Below, in pieces: positions 31,926-44,212 of a stretch of DNA of 64,000 bases. This stretch comes from Ricinus communis. Taxonomy: Eukaryota; Streptophyta; Magnoliopsida; Malpighiales; Euphorbiaceae. The notes under the pieces are model-generated. The model worked only from the letters and a program-made list of their open reading frames with translations. It had not been told where the DNA came from and did no database searches. How positions within the stretch are numbered: the stretch's first letter is position 1; every line of letters starts with the position of its first letter. The DNA lies in NCBI RefSeq assembly GCF_019578655.1, contig NC_063258.1:8498802-8562801 (forward strand). Direction: 5' to 3'. The translations under genes were made by a program, and so were the position numbers.

Positions 31926-33343
31926 CTACTGCATATCATCATCATCCGTCATTTGCACAATGAGTGTAAGCCTAGCAACCAAAAGATCACCCCTCGTTGG
32001 CTCTTCAACACTATTATCAGTACAATCTCTTAATTGTGGAATTTTGCCCTCTTCGTTATCACTATCCTCACTTTCGGATTCAATCTCGCCATGCTCTCTA
32101 ACCACCATAGCTCGCCTATTTGGAAATTGGGAAGCAATGTGTCCATTTCTCAAGCACTTAAAGCACTCATTGTCTCCGTTTCTACTTTTGTTCAATTCGG
32201 GTTTAGTTTGTACTTTAGTGTCTGAACTCCCTTCTACTTTGTCATCCGCCAAAACAGATTTGTTATCATCTGGTTTAACTCCTTTCCAAGAGATTCTAAT
32301 TTGGTTTGGAACTAGAACGACCCTTGAAGTCATTCTTTGCTAGCCATCTCGGTTTGAGTTGTTTTTCCACTTTGGTGGCAATGTGCACCATCTCATCAAT
32401 CTCCACATAATGTCGTAACGCAATCCTATTAGCAAATTCTTTGTTTAACCCTCTAAGGAAACGTGCCACTATGGCTTCTGTATCCTCCCCTAAGCCTAGC
32501 CTAGTCATTAATATCTCCATTTCCTTAAAATAATCTTCAACACTCTTTGTTCCTTGCCTTAAGTATTGAAATTTTTGATGCAACTCCCTTTGGTGATGCA
32601 AAGGCACAAATCTCTTCTTCATAATATTCTTAAGAGCTACCCAACTGTTAATTTTCTCTTCCATATTTCTTCTCCTATTCACTATCATCTGCTCATACCA
32701 TATAATAACATAGTCGCTAAAATGACTAACCACCAATCTCATCTGCTTCTCATCCGAAAAATTCTGACAATCAAAGATATATATCAACCCCTTTTTCCTA
32801 CTCTAAATAGGCTATAAGGTTAGATTTACCTACAAAGTTGGGTATCCTAAGTTAGATACTACCCAGATTTTGATCAACATCATCATTACCATACCCATTA
32901 CTACCATAATTGCCACCACCTCTGCCCAAGTTAGGGTTTCCTCTAGCTTCTATACCCACACCATAATTTACATTAAATCCTCCTCTACCAGCTCCTATGA
33001 ATACAGGGTTATCATGATCCTCATAACGTTGATCATAATATCTGTCATTTCCAATAGGTTCTTGTCTACGATCACCTTGCCCTACATCCACTCCAACATT
33101 GTGGCTATTACCATTATTCCCTCCAAGTGCGACAACTTAATCTATAAGGGGTTTTTCGTTAGCCTCCACAGTTCTAGTCATCTCCCTTATATCTAACTCA
33201 AATTTTTCTAACCTCTCATTCAAAGTAGTTATATTTCATTGTAATTTCTCATTCTCATGCATTTATGGCAAAGGAATACCAGATTGTTGTATCTTAGCCT
33301 CATTATCATTACCACCATTACTACCATTTGAACCACTTGACAT
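31926..33343 (-). pseudogene. gag of element D
   Basis: ATG at 33343 (MSSGSNGSNGGNDNEAKIQQ), stops near 33265 and 33140, then glycine-rich linker 32852-33091 (GGGNYGSNGYGNDDVDQNLG), capsid 32296-32787 (FDCQNFSDEKQMRLVVSHFS, MKKRFVPLHHQRELHQKFQY, VEDYFKEMEILMTRLGLGED). 31926-32333 holds a knuckle CFKCLRNGHIASQF, with the last Cys changed to Phe, and PTRGDLLVARLTLI before protease. This is the most complete gag in the window, yet broken by at least three stops and one frameshift. Confidence 0.85.
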
Positions 33344-34835
33344 GGCTGCAATAAAAGGTTAGAAAAATAATAAAACAAAAATAAATAAAAATTAAAATCC
33401 TTACACACTCCCTCACGTGTTTTCTCTTAAATAATGGGGATGTCCACTCGTGTTTCACACATATAATTATGTTCTCACAAGGTTAAACTTCACATCGCTC
33501 AAGCTTGTTTTCGAATATTCTTGTGTGAATCAAGAATCACTACAAATTTTATCACTCTCTTTGTAGTACACAATAATCAATTATTAAAACACTTAGTTGA
33601 AGCAAACGTTAAAAATTCAAGAAAGTATCGAGGTTGTGTTCGGATCAAGAAATTAGGAATCGAAGATTAAAGAAACTTAGAAGGAAGGAAATGACATATA
33701 AAGAAGTTATCTAGAAGCAATAATATGTAAAATGAAAATAAGAAAAAGGCAAGATGTAAATTAGCAAGTTTTAGAGAAATACTTTGTCTAACTTTTAATG
33801 ACTCAAGCACACTAGAAAACAACTAAAGAAATAAAGGACATATGAATTAAAGACTCAAAGCATGCAAGAATATCAAGATCTAATTCGGCCTAATCAAGAA
33901 AATACACCCTAAACAACTTTGATGTGATCAAACTCAATGAAAAACATTAAAGATGCAATGGAAATATGAAAGAAATAGAAATTAAGACACAAGAAAAAAG
34001 AAAAACAATCAAGAATCCAAAATACTCAATTCGGCTTTTTTAAATTTTGATGTTATAACATAATTGAATAAATCAAGAATGATGAAAAACAGTAAGAAAA
34101 CACTAAGGAAACATAATTATAAGAAAAGAATTGAAGAAAAACCTCCAAGAAAGCAAGATTGCAATTCGGGTTCTTGTATCCTTTCTCTAACCAAACAGCA
34201 ACCAAAATCCAATTTTAAGTGTCAAGATCAATCTAAAACCTTAAATAATATTGTTATAATCAATAAGGGATTAGATAAGAAACAAAACTCTCCAAAAAAA
34301 AATCGACCAGAATTGCTTGAACAACCCTTGCCCACCAATTCTCTCAATTTTGCCCAAATGCTCAAGAACAAGTAAAAAAAGAAAAGAAGGAGATAATTCG
34401 TGGAATCAGCAAGCAATTAGGATATGAGATTGTATTTTTACAGTTCAATCTCTTCTTAAGTTGGTTTGTTGTCAATATAATCATATCTACCGCCCCTACA
34501 AACACTCAAAAACCAAATCAATAATTAAGATTTTCAAGAAAACACATAAGATAGTTCAAGAAAATCAAGATATTCAAGTAAGCTTTCAAGATTGCGGATT
34601 CTTCTTCAAGATTTAATTTTTTTAATACTTATCTTCTTTCTTTTTTTATTTTCTTTTTTTTTACTAGATCCAAATATGAAATTACACAGAATAAGAACAA
34701 TAATGTAAATCAAGAACACAACCATACCTCCACTCCAATATCTCCAAGAAGCCAAAATACCTTCACAAAAATCTAAAGAAACAACTAAATAACTTAAAAG
34801 GACAAGGATATGCACTCTGATTTCAAAGAGTCAAA
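33344..34835 (-). other. 5' leader of element D
   Basis: About 1.5 kb without coding evidence. Minus strand: polypurine run at 34615-34670, and intron-like segment 33346-33404 just before gag. The frame 34064-34375 (+) is an asparagine/lysine-rich chance frame. Confidence 0.6.
33346..33404 (-). other. Candidate leader intron, element D
   Basis: Minus strand: donor GTAAGGATTT, T-rich body, TTTTCTAACC branch-like, acceptor TTTTATTGCAG, CC, then gag ATG. 59 nt. Same architecture and same distance to the ATG as 29508-29561. Confidence 0.4.
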
Positions 34836-34847
34836 GCTCTGATACCA
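34836..34847 (-). other. Primer-binding site, tRNA-iMet, element D
   Basis: The minus strand reads TGGTATCAGAGC, two bases inside the LTR end TTCTTAACA (34850). Confidence 0.9.
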
Positions 34848-34849
34848 AA

Positions 34850-35553
34850 TGTTAAGAACCTTTAAGAATAGAATATATGAACTCTAATAGTTATGAACCC
34901 ATATATCACTAACCTAGACCCACTAACAAATTGTATCAAATCGTAGGATCACTCTAGATCAGATTACAAAGTTGATCAATAGAATTAGAACCTAAAGAAA
35001 ATTGAGTCCTTTAAACCCTAATCCTAGCACGCCACAAAGATAGATCAAGTCTTTAATAAGTGTGAAAAACATTCAACAAGAATACAAGAATTCAAGCAAA
35101 GGTTGCTAGAACAATGAAATATCATTAATAATCAGAACTTAAAGTAACATACGGCTTTCTTCAAGTTAAATAGACTTGAAACAAACTCTAAAAGAAGACT
35201 AATAGGATAAATACTATTCTGCCCTAAATAAACTTAATAAGACTAAACCAAGGCCTACAAGCATATTTCATCCTTAGTTGGTTCTTCATGGACTTGAACC
35301 TTCAATAGATTGAGTAAAGCCTAATCTTGATGCTCCTTAACAATTATGAATCTTGGGCCTTGAAATAGACTCTTCTTGGTAGCTGAATCTTGTATATAGC
35401 CATTTAAGGCTTGTTGCAACTTCTTGGCTCTAGACCTTGTTATTGGGCCTTGTGGCAATGCTTAGCTCATCTTTAGCATTCTTAGCTTTCCTTGCGTGCT
35501 CCTCATCAAGCTCATCATCTTCAAGCTTTTCTTGTGCTAGCCCATCCGTATCA
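34850..35553 (-). repeat. 5' LTR of element D (704 bp)
   Basis: The minus strand begins TGATACGGATGGGC at 35553 and ends AGGTTCTTAACA at 34850, next to the primer site. It encodes the tail LPQGPITRSRAKKLQQALNG (about 35390-35450). It interrupts plus-oriented X, which resumes CGAACCTAGACTTATCAC. A related LTR end lies at 60126-60391. Confidence 0.82.
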
Positions 35554-36295
35554 CGAACCTAGACTTATCACTCACTTCCTTTCTTTCTTTTATGTTCTTT
35601 CTCTACCCTTTTGTTTAAATAAATTTGATTTGATACTTACACTTAGACATAGAAGAGAAGAAGGAACTTGCTATTTCTTCCTTATCAGATCTAAAATCCA
35701 AACTATGTCCTCATTTGTTCATTTCTTTTGTTCATTCTTTCAAATCTATGTCTTCTTTTATGGTTTGGTTTTATTTGGCGAGCATAAACAAGAGTGTTGA
35801 GTAAAAGTGTGTGGAAGCAACAATCATAGGCACCGATCCAATGCTTGGACCAATGCAAAGAAAGAAAATTCATTGATCGAGTATTGATATCATTCTTTGA
35901 ATGATCGTAGAAGAATCTTTTGGAAGAAAGAGGGAACACCAAGAATTGAGACACACCCAAATATTCTAATTCAGGATTTGCACCATTGGAATCTCCATCA
36001 TTCTTTGTTCCTCTAGGTAGGAGGACTCCCGAGGACACAAGGATTGACAAAAGGAATCATGGAAATGCAATTGACAAGCTTGACCGGTGGCATTAGGGCT
36101 TAGCTTAATGATCAAGCAGGACAAGACATAAATCCACGCGTATTAGAGAGATATCATGTTGGTTTTGATTAATCCAAGTGTAATACAAGTGGGAATGCGA
36201 GCGTTTTGATGTTTGGGACGCATATAAAGAAGTAATTTGTGTCTGAGTGTTATTAGGTAGGCCCTTGCAGATTTCCCCTGTTTTCTTTAAGTTGT
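35554..36295 (+). repeat. Repeat X, plus orientation
   Basis: GACTTATCACTCACTTCC, TATGGTTTGGTTTTATTTGG (35758), TTTGTTCCTCTAGGTAGGAG, TAAATCCACGCGTATTAGAG and GTTATTAGGTAGGCCCTTGC follow X order. Confidence 0.85.
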
Positions 36296-36417
36296 GATAT
36301 GGAACTTCCATAAATAAGCTTGAGAACCCCTTTTGAATTGCGAACCGCCAACAAATTAACATGAAAACCCCAAGAACCCATAACTTGATTTCTCACAAGG
36401 TAGAAAACTGAAATAAT
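36296..36417. repeat. Mosaic of L1 LTR end and X
   Basis: 36296-36377 is the end of an L1 LTR (minus: TGATATGGAACTTCC... on plus). 36375-36417 is minus-oriented X (ACCCATAACTTGATTTCTCA). They meet in the shared string CAAGAACC, a likely micro-homology junction. Confidence 0.65.
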
Positions 36418-37010
36418 ATGGAGGCATGATCAAGACAAGATAAGCCCAAGATAATTAAGTCAAGCTATTTAGAGTCCAACACTCATGAATGGGCCGCATA
36501 TCACATGTTACTTCAGCCCAATTGTCATGTTTATTATATGGACTACGATTGGATGAATTTTAGAAGCATTTGTTCATTTAAAGAAGTCTTTTAATTGTTA
36601 GGAGTCTTGTTTAAGTTAGCCTTTTAGTTTAGGAGTTCTATTACTGCTCTTATTGTTATTTGCTTCCTTATCATTATAGAATTAGGTTTCTTTAAGGCCT
36701 ATATAAGATAGAAAGAATTTCTATATAATGGGAGTTGTTGAATATTGATTATTTTGGAGTTAATTCTCTTCTTTTGTTCTTTATGAACTTGGTGAATTTA
36801 TCAAGTGAAAGCTTGGTATTTTACAAACTTAGTTTAACTTAAACTTATATTTATGTTAAACAGTCTTTAATTATTTATAATTAAGGTTCTTAAGTACAAG
36901 TTATTTAAGGGTATTGTTGGGAGTTAGAGTTTCTTTGGTTGATTAGGTAAGTGATCCTTGGTGAAGACATGAACATTGAATACGGGTTTGGCACAAGTTA
37001 GCCATGTTTG
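36418..37010 (+). repeat. LTR fragment, E-type
   Basis: Shares GGAGGCATGATCAAGACAAG and GGGCCGCATATCACATGTTA with 31170-31331, and extends further (GGCCTATATAAGATAGAAAG is a promoter-like TATA context near 36698). Both termini are missing. X resumes at ATTTGGGCATGCC. Confidence 0.65.
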
Positions 37011-37783
37011 AATCAATTTGGGCATGCCTTGATTCTTGTTGTTCGCTCTTTCCTCTAAAAGATTCGTCCACGATCATTCGAAGAATGATATCAATACATA
37101 ATTAACTAATTTTCTTTCTCTACATTCATCGAAGCATTAGATCGGTGCCTATGATTGCCCCTTTCACGTGCTTTTGTTCAACACTCTTATTTATGCTCCC
37201 AAATAAAACCAAACCATCATACTAGACATAGATTAGAAAGAAAGGCACAAAATAAACAAAAAAATAAGAATATCAGAAGGATTTCAGATTCGATAAGGAA
37301 AGCATTCACAAGTTCTTTGTTCTCTTCCATATAACTAATCATAAGGATCAAATGGAATTGATTTAAACACAAGGGTAGACAAAGAACACAAGAGAAAGGA
37401 TGGACATGAGGATAAGTCTATGCTTGCTAGCACGAGCGTTGATTAAGTCCAAAAAGTTCTTCAAAGCACCTATAACTTGATTTCCCATAAGGTAGAACAC
37501 TGAGTTAATATGCTCATTAACCTCAAGTATTCAGTTGCATGTGGTTTTTATAGTGCGAAAGCCCTCCTTCCATAAGAAGAAGAAACTAGATGCTAAATAT
37601 GAATAAAAAAATACAAAAAGATAGATAAACTAAAGTCAAATCAAGAACGAGAGAGGGGCAGCTTAACAAAGACAAGGGTAAATTAGCATGGGCCTACCTA
37701 AAAATACTCCGACCAAAAATTACTACGTTATATGCATTTCAAACATTAGACCACTCGAATTCTGGCTAATATTACTGATAGGC
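37011..37783 (-). repeat. Repeat X, minus orientation
   Basis: TGCTCCCAAATAAAACCAAA (37193), GATAAGTCTATGCTTGCTAG, AGTTGCATGTGGTTTTTATA and AATTCTGGCTAATATTAC. It is cut at 37783 by a foldback element. Confidence 0.85.
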
Positions 37784-39723
37784 TAAATTGTGTTAGCTAC
37801 AATCTAAGGCAGTGTACCTATCAATGTAGTCTAGCACTAATGGCGAGTATCAAGGTCATATTCCTCGGGAAAGTGAAAGCCCAGAGTTACTCGTTTGTTA
37901 TTTGTTATATTAACCTAAAATGGGTGATGAATACTTTCTAAACTAACTAATAGCTACAATCTAAGTTCTAAGGGAGATGCAAGAGTAATTGATAACTAAA
38001 ATAACTAAGGCAAGAGAGCAAACCCAAAGGGAACCTAAACTAGTTGGCAATCAAATAAAAGATAAAGGATTGTTGAGTCTAATTATGCTACCCGTGGATG
38101 AATTCTTAACCGAATTTGGTTTCTCTCTCTCGATAAACGAATTCCTAAATCTAATAACCTAAAGTTGGAATCTCTTCCTAACGATTGATTCTTAAATTAG
38201 CATTAAGCTTTAATCCGCCTCTATTAACCTTTGTTAATTCTTAATCCGGCTAGTTAATTATCCTTATCTCTAAGCTATTATTAACCAGTTCTTGCTATTC
38301 AAAATTCCAATTGCCAAATGGACTTCTCAATCACACAAAGCAATCTAAACACACAATTCAGAACGTCTCATGAACAATGCATTATCTTATTAATACTGAA
38401 GGCAAGAAGAATACAAAACTAATCCAAATAATCCAACAATATAATACTAAGCCAACATAGTAAAGAAATCCCAATAGATTTAATCAATCTAGCTAATCAT
38501 GTTCATTATCAAAATACACAAGAATTCAATTACAATAATAAGTAAAGGTAGAGAAAACCCGATTACACCCTTGGATGAGAGTAAACAGCCCCAATTCCTC
38601 TTGCTCAATCTTGAATCTATCCTTATTCCCCTTGCTCGATTTGAAAACCAATCAACGAACCTCGCCCAATCTTCAATCCTTGAAGGGAATCCGATTGAAA
38701 CCTTGATCCAAGTCTCCTTTTCCCTTGGTTCCTACTCAGAAAACCCTTAGGGAGAGAAAAATTAGGGTTTGGGACGTTCTCCCCCGCTCTTCCTTCTTTT
38801 TTTCTCTCTTCTTTCTTTTAACTAATTCCCCCTATCGCCGCCAACACGGCCGTGTTCTAGGCTGTGTTGGGAACACGATTTCGTGTTCTTGGCCGTGTTA
38901 CTCTCTATGGCCGTGCTCTATAAGAACTAGTTCTTCTTTGATGTTTGACATGACCATGTTATTGCCCGTGTTGGGAACACGACAAGTGTTGAAACCAACA
39001 CGGCCATGTTCAGCTTCCTCATGCTCATACTTAGCTTGTTTTGACAGCTTTGACGTCCAATTATGCTCCTATTCTTCCCTTTATCATCCTTTGACTTCTT
39101 TTGGACCTAATGAACACAAACAGACGCATAGCATGAGTGTTGGGACCAATTCACATCCAAATGTCTATAAAATCAATCTTAGAAACCCCATTTAGATGTG
39201 TGTATTTTAGGCACATCAATTACACTTAGAGATAAGGGTAATTGACTAGCCGAATTTAGAATTAACAAAGCTTAATAGAGGCAGGTTAAAGCTTAATGCT
39301 AATTTAATAATTGATCGTTAGGAAGAGATTCTAACTTTACGTTATTAGGTTTAGGAATTCGGTTATCTCGAGAGGGAGACCAAATTCAGTTAAGAATTCA
39401 TCCACGAGTACTTGCAATTGGTAATCAATATAATCTCTATCTTCATTAAAATCCAACTAGCTTAGGTCCCCTAGAGTTTGCTTTCTTCCTTCAATTGTTT
39501 TCCTAAATCCTTTCAGATTATTTGACACTTAGTTAACTCCTTGTTCATATTTAGTTATAGCATAATAACTTCATCGATTTTGTTAAGGTTAGATAACATA
39601 AAATGCTGCAGTAGTTCTAGGATCACCCTTTCCCGAGAATACGACCTTTATACTCACCATTTGTGCTAGTATGCATCGATAGGTTCACTACCTTAGATTT
39701 TAGCTACACAAATAGCCTATTAC
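37784..39723. mobile_element. Foldback-type element with long terminal inverted repeats
   Basis: About 1.94 kb. The left arm from ATAGGCTAAATTGTGTTAGC (37788) and the reverse complement of the right arm from ATAGGCTATTTGTGTAGCTA (39720) stay alignable, with indels, for about 500 bp. Blocks such as CCTCTATTAACCTTTGTTAA (left, 38218) and its inverse (right, about 39265) pair up. The centre (38500-39200) holds a GC-rich CACGGCCGTG island and no recognisable transposase. Long-TIR, protein-less elements of this kind are often Mutator-like or foldback derivatives; I cannot assign a superfamily. No target duplication is visible. Confidence 0.7.
38838..39010. repeat. CACGGCCGTG-rich island
   Basis: Repeated CAACACGGCCGTGTT, GTGTTGGGAACACG and GGCCGTG words in both orientations, in an otherwise AT-rich setting. 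The frame 38725-39195 crosses it, but its composition follows the repeat and no domain is seen. A second island is at 62330-62530. Confidence 0.7.
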
Positions 39724-39895
39724 AAACACTCTTGATTATCTCACATAATCAATCTAAAGCAAAGCTATTCAATCCTTGAAGATGAAGAACTCCTCCTCTT
39801 TCAAGTTTCCTATTATGATAACCTTGTTATAATCGTAAGTATGTCGAATTATATCACCATATATGATAATAGGAGCAAGAAATTCTCTGATATAG
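39724..39895 (-). other. Leader remnant of a copia-like element
   Basis: On the minus strand, next to the LTR end, TATATCAGAGAATTTC resembles a degraded tRNA-iMet primer site. The rest has no feature. It is cut by the foldback element at 39723. Confidence 0.35.
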
Positions 39896-40677
39896 TGTTA
39901 AGGAGTCATAATCCTTAACACAGTTGTACAAACACATGTTTCATTATAAAACTCTTTTGTTATGACATGTGTCAAGCAGTATTAACACATGTCATCATAA
40001 AACTCTTTAGTGATGATAATATGTCAAGCTCTATTGACATATGTTATCATAAAACTCTTTGGTAATGACACATGTGCAGCTATACTGATATGTGTCATTA
40101 TCAAACTCTTTTGTGATGACAAGTTTCAAGCTGTATTAACACATGTCACCATAAAACTCTTTTGTAATGACACATGTCAGGTTGCATTTTTGACAGTTGT
40201 CATTATAAAACCCTTCTAATAATGACATGTGTCCAGTTCCTTTCTCTACACATGTCATCATAAGCCCTTTTATAATGACATGTGTCAAGCTACTTTCTTG
40301 ATACGTGTCATCATAAAACCCTTTTATGATGACACGTGTCAAGCTACTGTACAAACACATGTCAGTACAAACTCTTTTGTAATAACATGGGTCAAGCTCC
40401 TTCAATATATAACATTTATATACTATACATTATTTAGACATTTACAGACTTTAACTTCAAAAGATACTAGTGTTCCTACTTGAGGTCCAAGTTAAGTCCA
40501 TCACCGTGTTTTAGTTGATCTTAACGTGTATGACTTCCTAGGTTCATTATTAATTGGCAATAGGAGTTCAATATTAAACTCTTTAATATTAATTAAAACA
40601 CTTTAACCAACTAAGGAAAAAAGTTAATCAATATTTCCTTAATCATTCCTATAAATTATAAGTGACGTCTAGCAACA
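39896..40677 (-). repeat. Copia-like LTR carrying a minisatellite (782 bp)
   Basis: Read on the minus strand it starts TGTTGCTAGACGTCACTTAT and ends GACTCCTTAACA, a TGTT/AACA pair of termini, with a primer-site-like sequence beyond. The start resembles plant Ty1/copia LTRs, but no coding domain remains to prove it. X resumes at 40678. It contains the hairpin minisatellite 39932-40395. Confidence 0.5.
39932..40395. repeat. 53-bp minisatellite of hairpin-forming units, 9 copies
   Basis: Unit starts near 39932, 39985, 40036, 40087, 40139, 40191, 40249, 40301 and 40356 (spacing 51-58). Each has ACACATGTCAT...ATGACATGTGT arms around a loop AAAACTCTTTTGT, so each unit can fold on itself. Open frames on both strands (40010-40219, 40136-40405) follow the repeat period and are not genes. 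Confidence 0.9.
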
Positions 40678-41037
40678 TAAAGGAAGGAGCCTCGGCTCCC
40701 TAGTGTGAGTCTTCGTAAGTCCGCAAAGTTCTTGAAAGAACCCATAAATTGATTTTCCGCAAGGTAGAAAACTAAAATAATATACTCACTAGTTTCAAGT
40801 ATTCGGTTGCATGGAGTTTTTATAGTGCGAAAGGCCTCTTTCTATAACAAGAAGAAACTAGAGGCTAAATATGAATAAATAAATAAATAAAGATGAATAA
40901 ATTAAAGTCAAACTAAGAACGAGAGAGGAGTTGGTTGGTCAGCAACTCTCGTGGTTTCAAATTTTATGAGCCAGCTTAATAAAAACAAGATGAAATTTGT
41001 ATGGGCCTACCTAATAATACTTCGACTCAAATTACTT
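40678..41037 (-). repeat. Repeat X, minus orientation
   Basis: GAAAGAACCCATAAATTGAT, ATTCGGTTGCATGGAGTTTT and ATTTTATGAGCCAGCTTAAT, ending CTTCGACTCAAATTACTT at the orientation flip, whose sequence equals that at 6820. Confidence 0.85.
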
Positions 41038-44000
41038 TAAATGAATTTGATTTGATCCGTATATTTAGTTGTATAAAAGAGAATAAAGAACTAGTGATTT
41101 CTTTCCTTATTGGATCCAAAATCTTACCTATATTCTCATTTTACTCATTTGTAAGGCATAACTCATGCTGTTTTCAATTAATCAAAGCGTAGAAGTAGCT
41201 GGAATTCGAGCGCTCTGATGTCTAAAATGCATATAACAAAGTAATTTGGCTCGAAGTATTTTTAGGTAGGCCCACATGAATTTACCCTTGTTTTTGTTAA
41301 GCTGGCTCATAAAGTTTAGGACTGTGAGAGTCGTTGCCCAGTCAACTCCTCTTTCGTTCTTGATTTGACTTTAGTTTATTTATCTTTTTGTATTATTTAT
41401 TCATATTTAGCATCTAGTTTCTTCTTCTTATGGAATGAGGGCTTTCACATTATTAAAACCACATGCAACTGGATACTTGAGGCTAATGAGCATATTATTT
41501 TAGTTTTCTACCCTATAGAAAATCAAGTTATGGGTTCTTTGAAGAACTTTTTGGACTTAATCAACACTCGTACTAGCAAGCATAGACTTATTCTTACGCC
41601 CAACCTTTCTCTTGTGTTCTTTATCTACCCTTGTGTTTAAATCAATTCAATTTGGTCCTTACGCTTAGTTGTATGGAAGAGAATAAAGAACTTGTGATTT
41701 CTTTCTTATCGGATCTGAAATCCTACCTGTATTCTTTTTTTTTTGTTTCCTTTGTGTCTCTCTTTCTATGCTCTATCTAGTAATGATGGTTTCATTTTAT
41801 ATGGGGAGCATAAACGCAAGTGTTGAATGAAAGCGCGTGGAAGTGGCAATCATAGGCACTAATCTAATGCTTTGATGAATGCAAACAAAGAAAATTAGTT
41901 GATCATGTATTGATATCATTCTCCGAATGATCACATAGGATTCTTTTTTAGGAAAGAGGGAACTACGAGAATTGAGGCATGCCTAAATATTCCGATTTAA
42001 GATTTGTATATTGGGATCTCCATCGTTCCTTATTCCTCTAGGCACGAGGACTCCTAATGACACAAGGTTTGGCATAAGAAATCATGGGAATGCAATTGAC
42101 AAGCTTGATCATTAAGTAGGATGAGACGTAAATCCACGTGTGTAAGGGAGAAATCATGTTGTTTTCGATTAATACAAGCTGAAATTCGAGCACTTTGATG
42201 TTTTAAATGCATATAATGAAGTAATTTTGGTTTGAGTATTTTTATGTAGGCCCACATGAACTTACCCTTATCTTTCTTAAGCTTTCTTAAGAAATTTGAG
42301 ACTACGAGTTGATGCCTAGTCAACTCCTCTCTCGTTCTTTATTTATCTTTAGTTTATTCATCTTTCTTTATTTATTTATTTATTCATATTTAGCTTATAG
42401 TTTCTTCTTCTTATGGAATGAGGGCTTTCGTATGATAAAAACCATGTGTAACCGAACACTTGAGGCTAGAGAGCCTATTATTTCAATTTTTTACCTTGCG
42501 GGAAATCAAGTTATGAGTTCTTTAGAGAACCTTACACACGTATCAAGATTCACATTAGCAAACATAGACTTATTGCTCATACCCTTCTATTCTTTTATGT
42601 TCTTTCTCTACCCTTGTGCTTAAATCAGTTTGATTTGATCCTTACATTTAGCCATATCGAAGAGAACAAAGAACTTGTGATTTGTTTCCTTATAGGATCC
42701 AAAATCCTACCTATGTTCTCATTTTGTTCATTTCTTTTGTGCGTTTCTTTCTAATCTTTGTCTAGTACGATGGTTTAATTTTATTTTGTGAGCACGAACG
42801 CGAGGGTTGAGTGAAAGCAAATGGAAGCGGCAATTATAAGAACTAATCTAATGCTTGTACAAATGCGAAAAAGGACAATTAGTGGATCGAGTATTAGTAA
42901 TATTCTCCTTTGATCGCAGACGAATCTTGTGGAGAAAAGAAGGAAATATGAGAATTGAGACACGCCCAAATATTCTGATTCGAGATTTGCACCATTAGGA
43001 TATCCCTCATTCCTTGCTCCTTTAAGGATGAGGACTCCTGATGACATAAAGATTGGCATAAAGAGTCATGGGAGAACAATTGACAAGCTTAACCGATAGC
43101 ATTGGGCCTTTCCTTGATGATCAAGCAAGATGAGACGTAAATCCACACTCGTAAGGGGAAATCATGTTGTTTTTACTTAATCCAACTGTAATACAAGCTG
43201 AAATTCGAGCGTTTTGCTATTTGAAATGCATATAATGAAGTATTTTGGATCAGAGTGTTTTTAGGTAGGGCCGCCTAAATTTACCCTTATTTTTGTTAAG
43301 CTAGCTCATAAAATTTGGATCAAACTTATTAACACTCGCGCTAACTAGCATATACTTATCTCTCACGTCCTTCTTTTAGCTTGTACTCTTTGTCTTCCCC
43401 TATGTTTAAATCAATTCAATTTTATCCTTACACTTTGCCATATGGAAGAGAATAAAAAACTTGTAATTTCTTTTCTTATCAGATCTGAAACCTGCCTATA
43501 TTCTCATTTTTTTGTTTCTTTTATGTCTCTCTTTCTAATCTCTATCAAGTATGATGGTTTAGTTTTATTTAGGGAGCATAAACAAACTGTTGAGTGAAAG
43601 CACGTGGAAGCCACAATCATAGGCACCGATCCAATTCTCAAATGAATGTGAAGAAAGAAAATTAGTTGATCGTGTATTGACATCATTCTCTGAATGATCA
43701 CGAATGAATCTTTAGGAGGAAAAAGGAATGATAGGAATCGAAGCACGCTCAATTACTCCAATTCGAGATTTGCACCATTGGGAACTCCATCCTTCCTTAT
43801 TCCTCTAGCCACCTGGACTCTTGATGACTCAAGGTTTTGAGTAAAGAATCCTGGGAATGCAATTGATAAGCTTGACTGATGGCATTGGGCCTTAGCTTGA
43901 TGGTCAAGTAGAACGAGATGTAAATCCACGTGCATAGGTGAGAAATCATGTTGTTTTCGATTAATCCAAGTGTAATACAAGCTAAAATTCGAGCTTTTTG

Positions 44001-44212
44001 ATGGTTGAAATGTAGATAAGAAAGTAATTTGGGTCAAAGTGATATTACGTAGGTCCACACAAATTTTGTCTTATTTTCATTAAGCTGGCTCATAAAATTT
44101 GGGACTACTAGAATTGTTGCCCAGTCAACTCTTCTCTCGTTCTTGATTTGACTTTAGTTTATTCAACTTTCTTTATTTTTTTGTTCACATTTAGCTTCTA
44201 GTTTCTTCTTTT
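41038..44212 (+). repeat. Repeat X, direct tandem array (about 3 units)
   Basis: Head-to-tail units without interruption. The GATGGTTT landmark is at 41785, 42769 and 43553 (984 and 784 bp apart, the second with deletions). Each unit repeats the order GAGCATAAAC, GGCAATCATAGGCAC, CTAGGCACGAGGACTCC, GTAAATCCACG, GTAGGCCCAC, GTCAACTCCTCTC, GAATGAGGGCTTTC and CTACCCTTGTG. Full length about 1 kb. Units have diverged by many substitutions. Confidence 0.88.

Noticed and set aside
34064..34375. Lys/Asn-rich frame in the leader of element D
   Set aside because: AT-rich chance frame in a non-coding leader; nothing similar in other leaders.
38725..39195. 156-codon frame in the foldback element
   Set aside because: Open because of the GC-rich word repeats; no domain, and no support from the second copy.
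40010..40405. Open frames on both strands over the minisatellite, or a CRISPR-like array
   Set aside because: Frames follow the repeat period. The spacers are not unique, units are adjacent, and the setting is plant DNA, so CRISPR is excluded.
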